Origin: F22 sp963675625
GTDB taxonomy: Bacteria > Bacteroidota > Bacteroidia > Bacteroidales > Bacteroidaceae
Length of the DNA: 64,000 nt
Direction: 5' to 3'
NCBI GenBank assembly: GCA_963675625.1
Contig: OY776497.1
Location: 620,001-684,000 of the forward strand
Under the pieces are notes generated by a model. The model had not been told where the DNA came from and did not search any database. It saw only the letters and a list, made by a program, of their open reading frames with translations. Made by a program: the position numbers and the translations under genes. Every line of letters begins with the position of its first letter. Position 1 is the stretch's first letter. Of the stretch, positions 9,523 through 18,448 are shown one piece after another.

Positions 9523-9557
9523 AAAAATCCCCATCAGCTTGTCGCTAATGAGGATTT
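9523..9557 (-). terminator. Intrinsic terminator of the tRNA/SRP RNA operon
   Basis: On the minus strand, AAATCC-CAT and ATG-GGATTT arms form a hairpin with a small bulge, followed by a T-rich stretch. It lies 11 bp past the last tRNA-Lys and ends the RNA operon before the ABC-F promoter region. Confidence 0.75.
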
Positions 9558-9567
9558 GTATCTTTTG

Positions 9568-9640
9568 TACACCCTCAGAGATTCGAACTCTGGACCCACT
9601 GATTAAGAGTCAGTTGCTCTACCAACTGAGCTAAGAGTGC
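9568..9640 (-). tRNA. tRNA-Lys (CTT), second copy
   Basis: Read on the minus strand, the acceptor arm GCACTCT pairs with AGGGTGT (two G-U pairs). The D-arm is GCTC-AGTTGGTA-GAGC, the anticodon loop is CTCTTAA with anticodon CTT, and the T-arm is CAGAG-TTCGAAT-CTCTG. It is 73 nt with no encoded CCA. It is identical over its length to the neighbouring copy, so this is a local tandem duplication. Confidence 0.96.
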
Positions 9641-9666
9641 ATGCGCTATTGTCTATTCATTGAGAG

Positions 9667-9739
9667 TACACCCTCAGAGATTCGAACTCTGGACCCACTG
9701 ATTAAGAGTCAGTTGCTCTACCAACTGAGCTAAGAGTGC
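9667..9739 (-). tRNA. tRNA-Lys (CTT), first copy
   Basis: Same cloverleaf as the adjacent tRNA-Lys: anticodon loop CTCTTAA (CTT), T-loop TTCGAAT, 73 nt, minus strand. It is 26 bp upstream of the second copy and 26 bp downstream of the second tRNA-Thr, within one transcript. Confidence 0.96.
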
Positions 9740-9765
9740 ATGATAGACATTCGTCATTTTTTTTG

Positions 9766-9839
9766 AGCCTCTTGTCGGATTCGAACCAACGACCCCGAGA
9801 TTACAAATCACGTGCTCTGGCCAACTGAGCTAAAGAGGC
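9766..9839 (-). tRNA. tRNA-Thr (TGT), second copy
   Basis: Minus strand, 74 nt. The acceptor GCCTCTT/AAGAGGC pairs perfectly. The D-arm is GCTC-AGTTGGCCA-GAGC, the anticodon loop TTTGTAA gives anticodon TGT, and the T-loop is TTCGAAT. The anticodon stem has one U-U mismatch in its middle. Identical to the upstream copy at 9963-10036; the SRP RNA gene lies between them. Confidence 0.95.
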
Positions 9840-9843
9840 GGGT

Positions 9844-9939
9844 GGGTAAGCGATCTATATCGCGCCGCTACAACCAACTACCCTTGCTGCGATCAAGCCC
9901 TGGGGGATTCGCTAGGAGCTGGCCGTATAGGACTTACCC
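9844..9939 (-). ncRNA. ffs: Small bacterial signal recognition particle RNA (4.5S-type)
   Basis: The 123-bp spacer between the two tRNA-Thr genes holds a compact 96-nt RNA on the minus strand. Its ends are complementary (GGGTAAG at the 5' side, CTTACCC at the 3' side). Its centre has the SRP RNA helix-8 core: CGAATCCCCCAGG on the 5' side and GCAGCAAGGGTAG on the 3' side. These match the conserved asymmetric and symmetric internal loops bound by Ffh. The apical part reads GGGC-TTGATC-GC, so the usual GGAA-type tetraloop is replaced by a UUGAUC-type loop. The RNA with Ffh and FtsY targets membrane and secreted proteins. It must be cut from a tRNA precursor transcript, so the ends given are inferred. 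Confidence 0.88.
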
Positions 9940-9962
9940 ATATACGGTGCATTCGAAGTTTG

Positions 9963-10036
9963 AGCCTCTTGTCGGATTCGAACCAACGACCCCGAGATTA
10001 CAAATCACGTGCTCTGGCCAACTGAGCTAAAGAGGC
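9963..10036 (-). tRNA. tRNA-Thr (TGT), first copy
   Basis: Minus strand, 74 nt. First gene of the RNA operon, about 20 bp downstream of its promoter. Acceptor GCCTCTT/AAGAGGC, anticodon TGT in the loop TTTGTAA, T-loop TTCGAAT. Identical to the copy at 9766-9839. Confidence 0.95.
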
Positions 10037-10056
10037 TTGTTTTTCGTTTGCGGTTG

Positions 10057-10087
10057 CAAAGGTAGTACAAATTCGTGTACCACCAAA
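10057..10087 (-). promoter_or_regulatory. Promoter of the tRNA/SRP RNA operon
   Basis: On the minus strand a TTTG (-33 type, at 10084-10087) is followed by a TACCTTTG (-7 type, at 10057-10064), matching the Bacteroidota sigma-ABfr consensus TAnnTTTG. It lies just upstream of the first tRNA-Thr, as expected for a stable RNA operon. Confidence 0.75.
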
Positions 10088-10146
10088 GGTTTACGAGTTT
10101 TTTTTCAAAAAAAGATTCATTTTTATGCGCGACCACATATAGACAT

Positions 10147-12150
10147 CTATTTTTTACGATAACACTGAGCAGTACGAGCTGGACAATACAAACGCACCCA
10201 TCCTTTATGCTCTTTTTTGTACAATGGATCCTCCATCGTTGAATATGTAAGGCTCTCGTCTACAAAGCCATTTCCACCGAAATCGACACTATCCGTATTC
10301 AACACAATTTCATATCCACCTTCTGGCACCAAGAATCCATAATCCGTGTAACTATTCATCGGACTAAAATTGAACACATACAACAAGTCGCCACGCATAT
10401 ATGCCAATACCTGATCACCATCATTATGCCAGATCTCCTGTACTGGCAATTTCTGATACCCTTCAATAGAAGTAATTAAGGCCATCATCGCCTCATCAAA
10501 GTCGCCCATATAATGATAAGTCAATTCCTTGCGGTCCAACAAGTCCCACTGACGGCGAGCATGATGACAACTCCAACCATTCCCCTCACGTGGAAAATCA
10601 ATCCATTCGGGATGTCCAAATTCATTGCCCATGAAGTTGAGATACCCTCCATTAATTGTTGTCGCCGTCAAGAATCGAATCATTTTATGCAATGCGATCC
10701 CTCTATTTACAGTATAATTCTCATCCCCTTTCTGCATATGCCAGTACATATCCGAATCAATCAATCGGAAAATAATCGTCTTATCTCCCACCAAAGCTTG
10801 GTCATGACTTTCGGCATACGAAATCGTCTTTTCATCCGCACGTCGATTGGTCACCTCCCAAAGCATGCTAGATGGCTTCCAGTCCTCATCGATCTTTTCC
10901 TTAATCAATTTGATCCAATAATCGGGCACATTCATAGCCATACGATAATCGAATCCATATCCTCCATCTTCCACGGGGAGTGCCAATCCAGGCATACCGC
11001 TGACCTCCTCGGCAATAGTAATCGCTTGAGGACGCACTTCATGAATCACCTTATTGGCCAAAGTCAGATACGTAATCGCATTATCATCCTGCCCTCCATT
11101 ATAATAGGCAGAGTAATCCGTATAAGCCGTGCCCATACCATGATCATAATACAACATACTCGTCACCCCATCAAAGCGGAATCCATCAAATTGATATTCA
11201 GTAAGCCAGTAGACACAGTTGGACAATAAGAAATGCATCACCTCATGCTTTCCATAATCAAAGCACAAACTATCCCATTGTGGATGCTCATGCTTATCGC
11301 CAGGATAAAAGAACTGATTAGGATCTCCAGCCAAATTGCCCAATCCTTCCACTTCATTTTTCACCGCATGCGAATGCACAATATCCATAATGACCGCAAG
11401 TCCCATTTCGTGAGCCGTATCGATCAATTCCTTCAACTCATCTGGCGTACCAAAACGCGAAGATGCCGCAAAGAAGCTCGACACATGGTATCCAAAGCTA
11501 CCATAATAAGGATGCTCCTGCACGGCCATAATCTGGATACAATTATATCCCGCCTTTTTGATACGAGGCAATATATTTTCTTGAAATTCTTTATAAGAGC
11601 CAACCTCAGCCTCCTGTTGTGCCATCCCCACATGGCATTCATAAATCAACAGAGGTTCTGTATTTGGTCTATAATCTACTATTTTTTGTGTATAAGCTAC
11701 TTCTGGTGCCCACACCTGCGCACTAAAGATACTCGTCTGTTCATCCTGCACCACACGAGTGGCCCAAGCTGGGATACGTTCTCCGCATCCACCATCCCAC
11801 TCCACAAAGAGTTTATATAAATCTAGATGATGTAATTGGTCCTTCTGTAGTTTCAGTTCCCACACCCCATTATCGAGCGAAGTAAACCTAAACCCATCCT
11901 CCTTTTTCCACGCCGAAAAATCACCTATTAAATAGATATTCTGGGCATTAGGAGCCCATTCTCTGACCACCCAATAAGTATCTTCTTGATGCAATCCAAA
12001 ATACAAATGTCCAGTAGCAAATTCTACCAAAGTCTTTTCACCTATTAGTTCCTTTTCTACCCATTGTGTATGATCATAGCGACCTTGAATAGCATCAGCA
12101 TATGGTTCTAGCCATGGATCGCGTGTGATAATGTTCAGTTGTTTGTTCAT
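10147..12150 (-). CDS. glgB: 1,4-alpha-glucan branching enzyme (GH13)
   Basis: A 667-residue cytoplasmic enzyme that makes alpha-1,6 branches in glycogen. An N-terminal CBM48-like domain is seen at about 45-140 (GLHQEDTYWVVREWAPNAQN). The (beta/alpha)8 catalytic domain follows, with nucleophile Asp in DGFRFDGVTSM (about 323), acid/base Glu in TIAEEVSGMPGL (about 377) and the transition-state His/Asp in YAESHDQALVGDK. A C-terminal all-beta domain ends the protein. Length and motifs fit the eukaryote-like GH13_8 branching enzymes found in Bacteroidota. No other glycogen gene is adjacent. It is divergent from the uracil permease gene. Confidence 0.92.
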   Translation of the reverse strand: MNKQLNIITRDPWLEPYADAIQGRYDHTQWVEKELIGEKTLVEFATGHLYFGLHQEDTYWVVREWAPNAQNIYLIGDFSAWKKEDGFRFTSLDNGVWELKLQKDQLHHLDLYKLFVEWDGGCGERIPAWATRVVQDEQTSIFSAQVWAPEVAYTQKIVDYRPNTEPLLIYECHVGMAQQEAEVGSYKEFQENILPRIKKAGYNCIQIMAVQEHPYYGSFGYHVSSFFAASSRFGTPDELKELIDTAHEMGLAVIMDIVHSHAVKNEVEGLGNLAGDPNQFFYPGDKHEHPQWDSLCFDYGKHEVMHFLLSNCVYWLTEYQFDGFRFDGVTSMLYYDHGMGTAYTDYSAYYNGGQDDNAITYLTLANKVIHEVRPQAITIAEEVSGMPGLALPVEDGGYGFDYRMAMNVPDYWIKLIKEKIDEDWKPSSMLWEVTNRRADEKTISYAESHDQALVGDKTIIFRLIDSDMYWHMQKGDENYTVNRGIALHKMIRFLTATTINGGYLNFMGNEFGHPEWIDFPREGNGWSCHHARRQWDLLDRKELTYHYMGDFDEAMMALITSIEGYQKLPVQEIWHNDGDQVLAYMRGDLLYVFNFSPMNSYTDYGFLVPEGGYEIVLNTDSVDFGGNGFVDESLTYSTMEDPLYKKEHKGWVRLYCPARTAQCYRKK

Positions 12151-12255
12151 GGAAATACGTTTTTATAATTATATCTAAATAGCATCAACAGCTACAAAAT
12201 TAGAAGTTTCTACCAGTTTACCCAACACATCCCTCTTTTTTTTTACAGAATTCAC

Positions 12256-12263
12256 TATCTTTG
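12256..12263 (+). promoter_or_regulatory. -7 promoter element upstream of the uracil permease
   Basis: TATCTTTG matches TAnnTTTG and lies 33 bp before the start codon of the permease gene, in a stretch rich in T. Confidence 0.6.
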
Positions 12264-12295
12264 CCTCACATAATATAGAAGCAATATTTTGCCAC

Positions 12296-13561
12296 ATGGA
12301 AACAAACAAAAAAACAATTATTCAAGAATCGGGGAGTTCGTCCCCTACCAGTGTCGTTCACAATCTATCCCCGACCAAGAAAGTCGTCGTAGGGATCCAA
12401 TTCCTATTCGTCGCTTTTGGAGCTACCGTATTAGTTCCCCTGCTCGTTGGACTAGATCCTAGCACCGCATTATTTACAGCCGGTATCGGTACTTTACTCT
12501 TTCACTTAGTAACAAAGGGCAAGGTGCCGATTTTTTTAGGTTCCAGTTTTGCCTTTATAGCCCCTATTGTAGCTGCCACCAAGATGTACGGCATGCCAGG
12601 CACCCTAGGAGGACTTATCGGAGTGGCCCTCGTCTACTTCGCCATGGCCGCCCTCGTCAAATGGCAAGGCATCTCCTTTATCAATAGACTCTTTCCCCCT
12701 ATCGTGGTAGGCCCCGTCATTATGCTCATCGGGTTAAGCCTAGCCCACAACGGCGTCGATATGGCCAAAACGTGTTGGCCCCTAGCCCTCATCGCCCTAT
12801 GTACAGCCATAGTGGTCACCATGTTTGCCAAAGGTCTGCTCAAACTGATTCCTATCTTTGCCGCCATACTAGTAGGCTATATATGCGCCTTGATATTCTT
12901 TCCAGAACTATTCGTTACTGACGGTGTGAGCAAACTAGAAGCCATCAAAGCAGCCAACTGGTTTGCCCTCCCCAAACTACAGCCCATCGCCTTTAAATGG
13001 GAAGCCATAGTCTATATGATCCCCGTAGCCATCGCCCCAGTGATTGAACATATCGGAGACATCTACGTAGTCAACACAGTAGCCAAGAAAAACTTTGTCG
13101 AAGATCCAGGTCTACACCGCACTCTCCTTGGTGATGGACTAGCTTGTGCAGTAGCAGGATTACTAGGAGGCCCTCCCGTGACCACCTATTCAGAAGTTAC
13201 AGGCGCCATGTCATTGACCAAGATCACCCTGCCCGTAGTAATGCGTATTGCTGCCATCACAGGCATTATCTTCTCCATGATAGGCAAAGTAAGCGCCATT
13301 CTAGGCAGCATCCCCCAAGCCATCCTTGGAGGTGTCATGCTCCTATTATTTGGTACTATTGCCTCAGCAGGTTTCACCAATCTGATCAACAATTGCGTGA
13401 ATATGAATAAGACCAGAAATGTCATCATCGCCTCCCTTATTTTGACCGTCGGTATCGGTGGTGCCGTCTTACAAGCAGGTGAATTTAGTTTAAACGGAAT
13501 CGGTTTAGGAGCTGTAGTTGGCGTTTTCCTCAATCTGATTCTCCCTGACAGAAGCGAATAA
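12296..13561 (+). CDS. uraA: Uracil permease (UraA/NCS2 family)
   Basis: A 421-residue inner-membrane nucleobase:proton symporter with about 14 hydrophobic segments. Hallmarks are the N-terminal QFLFVAFGATVLVPLLVGL (about 36-54), the substrate-site motif VAIAPVIEHIGDI (about 248-260) carrying the key Glu/His, and GGPPVTTYSEVTGAMSLTK (about 292-310). These are closer to uracil than to xanthine/urate carriers. The coding strand is very C-rich at third codon positions. It sits on its own promoter and is followed by an AT-rich gap and a small HTH gene. Uptake of uracil fits the pyrimidine genes (carAB) 7 kb away, but no operon link is seen. Confidence 0.93.
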   Translation: METNKKTIIQESGSSSPTSVVHNLSPTKKVVVGIQFLFVAFGATVLVPLLVGLDPSTALFTAGIGTLLFHLVTKGKVPIFLGSSFAFIAPIVAATKMYGMPGTLGGLIGVALVYFAMAALVKWQGISFINRLFPPIVVGPVIMLIGLSLAHNGVDMAKTCWPLALIALCTAIVVTMFAKGLLKLIPIFAAILVGYICALIFFPELFVTDGVSKLEAIKAANWFALPKLQPIAFKWEAIVYMIPVAIAPVIEHIGDIYVVNTVAKKNFVEDPGLHRTLLGDGLACAVAGLLGGPPVTTYSEVTGAMSLTKITLPVVMRIAAITGIIFSMIGKVSAILGSIPQAILGGVMLLLFGTIASAGFTNLINNCVNMNKTRNVIIASLILTVGIGGAVLQAGEFSLNGIGLGAVVGVFLNLILPDRSE

Positions 13562-13656
13562 GACAAAAATGTTTCTAATTTTGTGTTTTAAGTGACATTT
13601 TTAGTGTTTATCTACATTTTTCCAGTGAAAATCATTGTGATACTCGCTTTTTTATT

Positions 13657-13664
13657 TATTTTTG
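13657..13664 (+). promoter_or_regulatory. -7 promoter element upstream of DUF2582 gene
   Basis: TATTTTTG matches TAnnTTTG about 94 bp before the DUF2582 start. The 196-bp gap between uraA and this gene otherwise shows only AT-rich sequence. Confidence 0.5.
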
Positions 13665-13757
13665 TGTTCAAAGGTAGAATGGTTGTCCAAATTTATGAAT
13701 AAAAAACGCACAACCTCAAACTCTATTGAATTGTCTCACTAAAACAAACAAAGTATT

Positions 13758-13958
13758 ATGTTTAAAGAAAAAGCGGGTGTCACTGCAGGTATAATCTGGG
13801 AGACACTGAACGGAAAAAAAGGGATGTCACTTAAAGATCTAAAGAAAGAAAGCAAGCTTATTTATAACGACTTGTATCTAGGTCTAGGTTGGTTGCTTCG
13901 TGAAGAAAAAATCGAAGTCACTGAAGTAAAAGACGAACCATTTATCAAATTAGTTTAG
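13758..13958 (+). CDS. Small winged-helix protein (DUF2582/HTH_53)
   Basis: A 66-residue protein made of a single winged helix-turn-helix: AGIIWETLNGKKGMSLKDLK (about 9-28) followed by LGWLLREEKIEVTEVKDEPF. This matches the DUF2582 family of small Bacteroidota HTH proteins. DNA binding is inferred from the fold; no target is known. It has its own promoter and a strong terminator directly after, so it is transcribed as a single gene. Confidence 0.85.
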   Translation: MFKEKAGVTAGIIWETLNGKKGMSLKDLKKESKLIYNDLYLGLGWLLREEKIEVTEVKDEPFIKLV

Positions 13959-13980
13959 ACATCCACGACTTACTAATCGC

Positions 13981-14028
13981 AAAAAAAGTGTTATCCTCTC
14001 ATTTCGGGAGTAAATAACACTTTTTTTT
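13981..14028. terminator. Bidirectional intrinsic terminator
   Basis: An A7 run, GTGTTAT arm, loop with an inner CTC/GAG pair, ATAACAC arm and T8 run form a symmetric hairpin just after the DUF2582 gene and before lepA. Confidence 0.85.
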
Positions 14029-14063
14029 GGCTCCATACTGAAGGACTTCTAACAATTTAGCCG

Positions 14064-14071
14064 TATATTTG
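14064..14071 (+). promoter_or_regulatory. -7 promoter element of lepA
   Basis: TATATTTG matches TAnnTTTG, 28 bp before the lepA start codon and after the terminator of the preceding gene. Confidence 0.65.
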
Positions 14072-14098
14072 TAGGCTAAAAGAAGAAAGATTATATAT

Positions 14099-15880
14099 AT
14101 GAAGCATATTAGAAACTTTTGTATCATCGCCCATATTGACCACGGTAAGTCCACCCTAGCCGATCGCCTGCTCGAAAAGACCAAGACGATTGACGTCACA
14201 GGAGGTCAGATGCTTGATGATATGGACCTCGAAAAAGAGCGCGGTATCACCATTAAGAGCCACGCCATCCAAATGGAACACACCTTTGAAGGCCAGACGT
14301 ATATCCTCAATCTGATAGATACTCCAGGACACGTCGATTTCAGCTACGAAGTATCCCGCTCCATTGCCGCCTGCGAAGGCGCCTTATTGGTAGTTGATGC
14401 TTCACAAGGTGTACAAGCCCAAACAATCTCCAATCTATATATGGCCATTGAGCACGACCTAGAGATCATTCCCGTGATCAACAAGTGCGATATGGACAGC
14501 GCCAATCCCGAAGAAGTAGAAGACGAAATCGTCGACCTCCTCGGTTGTGATCGTGAAGACATCATCCGTGCTTCAGGTAAGACAGGCATGGGTGTAGACG
14601 AAATTTTGGAAGCCGTTATCAAACGTGTTCCTGCTCCAACAGGCGATCCAGAAGCACCGCTTCAAGCCATGATCTTTGACTCTGTATTCAATTCCTTCCG
14701 TGGAATCATTGCCTACTTCAAGATCCTCAACGGAAGCATCAAAAAGGGAGACAAAGTAAAATTCTTCAATACAGGTAAAGAATACGATGCCGATGAAATC
14801 GGTGTTTTAAAGATGGCCATGTCTCCACGCAACGCATTGCACACAGGTGACGTAGGCTATATCATCTCAGGGATTAAGACCAGCAACGAAGTTAAAGTGG
14901 GTGATACCATCACTCACATCGAACGACCATGTACATCGGCCATATCAGGTTTTGAAGAAGTCAAGCCCATGGTCTTTGCTGGCGTGTATCCTATTGATGC
15001 CGAAGACTTTGAAGACCTTCGTGCTTCCTTAGAAAAACTACAACTCAACGATGCCTCTTTGACTTTCACTCCAGAATCGTCACTAGCCCTAGGATTTGGA
15101 TTCCGTTGTGGATTCCTTGGGCTCCTTCATATGGAGATTATCCAAGAACGTTTAGATCGTGAGTTCAACATGAATGTCATCACCACCGTGCCCAACGTAT
15201 CGTATAAAGTATATGATAAACAAGGTCGTATGATCGAAGTACACAATCCAGGTGGTATGCCCGACGTGACCCTAATTGATCGCATCGAAGAACCCTATAT
15301 CAAAGCATCTGTCATCACCCGTACCGAATATATCGGTCCTATCATGACTCTATGCTTGAGCAAACGTGGCGAATTGACCAAACAAGACTACCTGATGGGT
15401 AACCGTGTAGAAATCAACTACAACATGCCCCTCGGAGAGATTGTGATCGACTTTTACGATAAACTAAAGAGCATCTCCAAAGGATACGCCTCTTTCGATT
15501 ACGTACAGTCCGAATTCCGTCCATCCAAGCTCATCAAACTAGATGTGCTATTGAACGGTGAACCGGTCGATGCCCTGTCTACCCTCACCCATGTAGACAA
15601 TGCCCAAACTCTGGGTAGACGCATGTGTGAGAAACTGAAAGAGCTCATCCCAAGACAGCAATTTGACATCGCTATCCAAGCTGCCATCGGTGCCAAGATT
15701 ATAGCCCGTGAAACAGTCAAAGCCGTCCGTAAGGATGTAACTGCCAAATGTTATGGTGGTGACATCTCCCGTAAACGTAAGCTACTCGAGAAACAGAAGA
15801 AAGGTAAAAAACGCATGAAGAAAGTGGGCAATGTGGAAGTTCCACAAAAAGCTTTCCTTGCCGTCCTTAAACTCGATTAA
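14099..15880 (+). CDS. lepA: Elongation factor 4 (LepA GTPase)
   Basis: A 593-residue translational GTPase of standard length. The G domain has P-loop AHIDHGKSTLADRL (about 11-24), the switch I segment GITIKSHAI, DTPGHVDF (about 75-82) and NKCD (about 129-132). Domain II follows, then the LepA-specific EF-G-like domains III and V (GFRCGFLGLLHMEIIQERL). The LepA C-terminal domain ends in KRMKKVGNVEVPQKAFLAVL. LepA binds ribosomes and affects initiation and back-translocation. Single-gene unit with its own promoter and a strong terminator. Confidence 0.97.
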   Translation: MKHIRNFCIIAHIDHGKSTLADRLLEKTKTIDVTGGQMLDDMDLEKERGITIKSHAIQMEHTFEGQTYILNLIDTPGHVDFSYEVSRSIAACEGALLVVDASQGVQAQTISNLYMAIEHDLEIIPVINKCDMDSANPEEVEDEIVDLLGCDREDIIRASGKTGMGVDEILEAVIKRVPAPTGDPEAPLQAMIFDSVFNSFRGIIAYFKILNGSIKKGDKVKFFNTGKEYDADEIGVLKMAMSPRNALHTGDVGYIISGIKTSNEVKVGDTITHIERPCTSAISGFEEVKPMVFAGVYPIDAEDFEDLRASLEKLQLNDASLTFTPESSLALGFGFRCGFLGLLHMEIIQERLDREFNMNVITTVPNVSYKVYDKQGRMIEVHNPGGMPDVTLIDRIEEPYIKASVITRTEYIGPIMTLCLSKRGELTKQDYLMGNRVEINYNMPLGEIVIDFYDKLKSISKGYASFDYVQSEFRPSKLIKLDVLLNGEPVDALSTLTHVDNAQTLGRRMCEKLKELIPRQQFDIAIQAAIGAKIIARETVKAVRKDVTAKCYGGDISRKRKLLEKQKKGKKRMKKVGNVEVPQKAFLAVLKLD

Positions 15881-15889
15881 TGATACTAT

Positions 15890-15932
15890 GACGATAACCT
15901 AGTGCATCTGCCATAGGTTATCGTCACTTTTT
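15890..15932 (+). terminator. Intrinsic terminator of lepA
   Basis: A perfect 12-bp stem (GACGATAACCTA / TAGGTTATCGTC) with a 12-base loop is followed by ACTTTTTAT, 9 bp past the lepA stop. Confidence 0.9.
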
Positions 15933-16001
15933 ATATACGAAACGACATACTATTCATACACCACCGTTTCACCCTCATGAAAAACTAAAAACAACTACAT
16001 T

Positions 16002-17435
16002 ATGATGTGGACCATCCTTATCTCCATTTTTCTTTTTGGATACATTTTGATAGCCATCGAACATGTAACCAAAGTCAACAAAAGCGCCATCGCTTTATTA
16101 CTTGCTAGCATCCTATGGGCCATCGTCCTATTTTTTGCTACCGATGTAACCGCCCTATTCAACACCGAAGCATTTAATCAATACCTCCTAGATAACCCCA
16201 GCATCACGCAATTGCCCATAGACATGCAGAGCGTTCGCTTCCTTGTCGATAGACTTCTGCTTGAACACTTAGGAGATGTCAGTGAAACCCTCTTCTTCCT
16301 ACTTGGAGCCATGACCGTCGTCGAACTCATTGACCACCATGGAGGATTCAACTTTATCACCCAGCACATCACCACCCGCAATATCCGCATTCTCATATGG
16401 ATTATAGGCTTATTGAGCTTTTTCCTTTCCGCCCTACTTGATAACCTAACAACCAGCATCGTCATGGTCATGCTAGCCCGCAAGATTGTGGCCCATAAAG
16501 AAATTCGCTGGTGGATATGTGGCGTTATCATCCTTGCTGCCAATGCAGGAGGAGCCTGGTCTCCCATTGGTGATGTCACCACCATCATGCTATGGGTCAA
16601 GGGAGATATTAGTACCCTCCCCACCGTCAGCCACGTATTCCTCCCTTCACTGACTGCCATGATCGTTCCCCTACTATTTATTCACTATCGCCTACGTGGT
16701 GTCGTCGAAGCCCAAGCCATGCCCGATACTGGCGGTCGTTTCTATGATCAGCTCCCCGAAAGGCAGCGCCTGCTAGTCCTTATACTTGGTATCTGCGGAC
16801 TACTGTTTGTCCCCATCTGTAAAAGCATATCTGGTCTGCCTCCCTTTATGGGCATCCTCCTCGTGCTAGGTGTCCTATGGGTCTATACCGAAATAGTTTA
16901 CACCAAACACGTCAATATCGAAGAACACAAGCAGAACCGAGTAAGCCGCGTCCTTAGCCATATTGATATGTCGACCATCCTGTTCTTCTTGGGCATCCTG
17001 CTCGCCGTAGCAGCTCTTCAAGTATCTGGCATCTTGGATTATGCAGCCACCCAGCTCAATGACCATCTACATAATATATATATCATCAACGGCCTAATAG
17101 GTATCTTCTCATCCATCGTAGATAACGTACCACTGGTAGCCGCTGCCATGGGGATGTATACCATTCCTACCGCTACCGAACTCGCCAATAGCACCGACCC
17201 TACCTTTATGAGCCTATTTGTACAAGATGGTGCCTTTTGGCAACTGCTTGCTTACTGTGCTGGCGTAGGAGGTAGTATATTAATAATAGGTAGTGCCGCA
17301 GGTGTGGTCGTAATGGGTCTAGAGAAAATGACTTTCAACTGGTACCTTAAGAGCTTTTCGCTATTTGTCCTTATTGGATATCTAGCAGGAATTGCCGTTT
17401 TCTTTGCCCAAGAGATGATACTCACCATTCATTAA
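16002..17435 (+). CDS. nhaD: Na+/H+ antiporter, NhaD type
   Basis: A 477-residue inner-membrane protein of the ion transporter superfamily with 12-13 hydrophobic helices. NhaD features are the early FLLGAMTVVELIDHHGGFNF (about 99-118), the DNLTTSIVMVML helix-break motif (about 147-158), NAGGAWSPIGDVTTIMLW (about 184-201) and the second-half SSIVDNVPLVAAAMGMY (about 370-386). These paired half-helix motifs carry the conserved Asp residues used for sodium and proton exchange. It lies 28 bp upstream of mazG and is probably cotranscribed with it. The second half mirrors the first, as expected for inverted repeats. Confidence 0.93.
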   Translation: MMWTILISIFLFGYILIAIEHVTKVNKSAIALLLASILWAIVLFFATDVTALFNTEAFNQYLLDNPSITQLPIDMQSVRFLVDRLLLEHLGDVSETLFFLLGAMTVVELIDHHGGFNFITQHITTRNIRILIWIIGLLSFFLSALLDNLTTSIVMVMLARKIVAHKEIRWWICGVIILAANAGGAWSPIGDVTTIMLWVKGDISTLPTVSHVFLPSLTAMIVPLLFIHYRLRGVVEAQAMPDTGGRFYDQLPERQRLLVLILGICGLLFVPICKSISGLPPFMGILLVLGVLWVYTEIVYTKHVNIEEHKQNRVSRVLSHIDMSTILFFLGILLAVAALQVSGILDYAATQLNDHLHNIYIINGLIGIFSSIVDNVPLVAAAMGMYTIPTATELANSTDPTFMSLFVQDGAFWQLLAYCAGVGGSILIIGSAAGVVVMGLEKMTFNWYLKSFSLFVLIGYLAGIAVFFAQEMILTIH

Positions 17436-17463
17436 ATCAGAATAACTATATTATAATATATAT

Positions 17464-18258
17464 ATGACATCAACAAGACAAGAACAAATGGTCGCCTTCG
17501 GCCGCCTTCTAGACATCCTCGATGAACTACGCGAGAAGTGTCCATGGGATCGTAAACAAACCTACGAAAGTTTGCGTCCCAACACCATAGAAGAAACCTA
17601 CGAACTCACCGAAGCCCTATTGAAAGAGGACACCAACGAGATCACCAAAGAACTAGGCGACGTCCTCCTACATATCATCTTCTATGCCAAGATCGGTAGC
17701 GAGAAAGGCGACTTCGATATCAAAGACGTCTGTGATAAACTCTGCGATAAACTCATCTTCCGCCATCCCCACGTCTTTGGCGAAGAGAAAGTCGAAACAG
17801 CCGCCGAAGTGAGCAAGACCTGGGAACAGATCAAACTCAAAGAAAAAGATGGCAACAAAAGCGTACTAAGTGGCGTCCCATCTGGTCTGCCCGCCCTTAT
17901 CAAAGCCTACCGCATCCAAGACAAAGCCCGCAATGTCGGTTTCGATTGGGAAGAGAAAGCCCAAGTATGGGATAAAGTACACGAAGAGTTTGAGGAACTG
18001 CAAACAGAAATCGCGGCCATGGATGCCCAAAAAGCCAAAGAAGAATATGGCGATTTACTGTTCAGCATCATCAACGCTGGACGCCTATACGGCATCAATC
18101 CAGAAAACGCCCTCGAACTAACCAATCAGAAATTTATCCAACGATTCAACTATCTTGAAGAGAAAACCATCAAACAAGGCAAGCATCTAAAAGATATGAG
18201 TTTGGAAGAAATGGACGTGTACTGGGAAGAGGCCAAAAAGGTCCAACGCAATAGTTAA
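17464..18258 (+). CDS. mazG: Nucleoside triphosphate pyrophosphohydrolase MazG
   Basis: A 264-residue cytoplasmic enzyme that hydrolyses (d)NTPs to NMP and pyrophosphate, clearing non-canonical nucleotides. It has two MazG domains. The N-terminal one shows CPWDRKQTYESLRPNTIEET (about 22-41) and the metal-binding EETYEL...ELGDVLLHIIFYA. The C-terminal one shows FEELQTEIA...KEEYGDLLFSIINAGR. Both Glu/Asp clusters are intact. Length is normal for two-domain MazG. It is followed by a 448-bp region with the purF promoter and leader. Confidence 0.95.
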   Translation: MTSTRQEQMVAFGRLLDILDELREKCPWDRKQTYESLRPNTIEETYELTEALLKEDTNEITKELGDVLLHIIFYAKIGSEKGDFDIKDVCDKLCDKLIFRHPHVFGEEKVETAAEVSKTWEQIKLKEKDGNKSVLSGVPSGLPALIKAYRIQDKARNVGFDWEEKAQVWDKVHEEFEELQTEIAAMDAQKAKEEYGDLLFSIINAGRLYGINPENALELTNQKFIQRFNYLEEKTIKQGKHLKDMSLEEMDVYWEEAKKVQRNS

Positions 18259-18448
18259 CATCTATTCGTCAACCATACGCGTATTTGAGTCGCATACATA
18301 TCCATTAGTTGTCGATTTTGTTTATACTCTCTTAGCATTTTAACACAAGAAAAGAATAGAAAAAAACAAAATCATGACACCACATAAAAAAAGCGACGAA
18401 AGGGGGCAAAAAATTAGATTGTTACATTACTATGTCAAAACTTTTCTC

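Noticed and set aside
9568..10036. Duplicated tRNA-Lys and tRNA-Thr as an assembly artefact
   Set aside because: The spacers differ, and the SRP RNA lies between the Thr copies, so these are real tandem genes.
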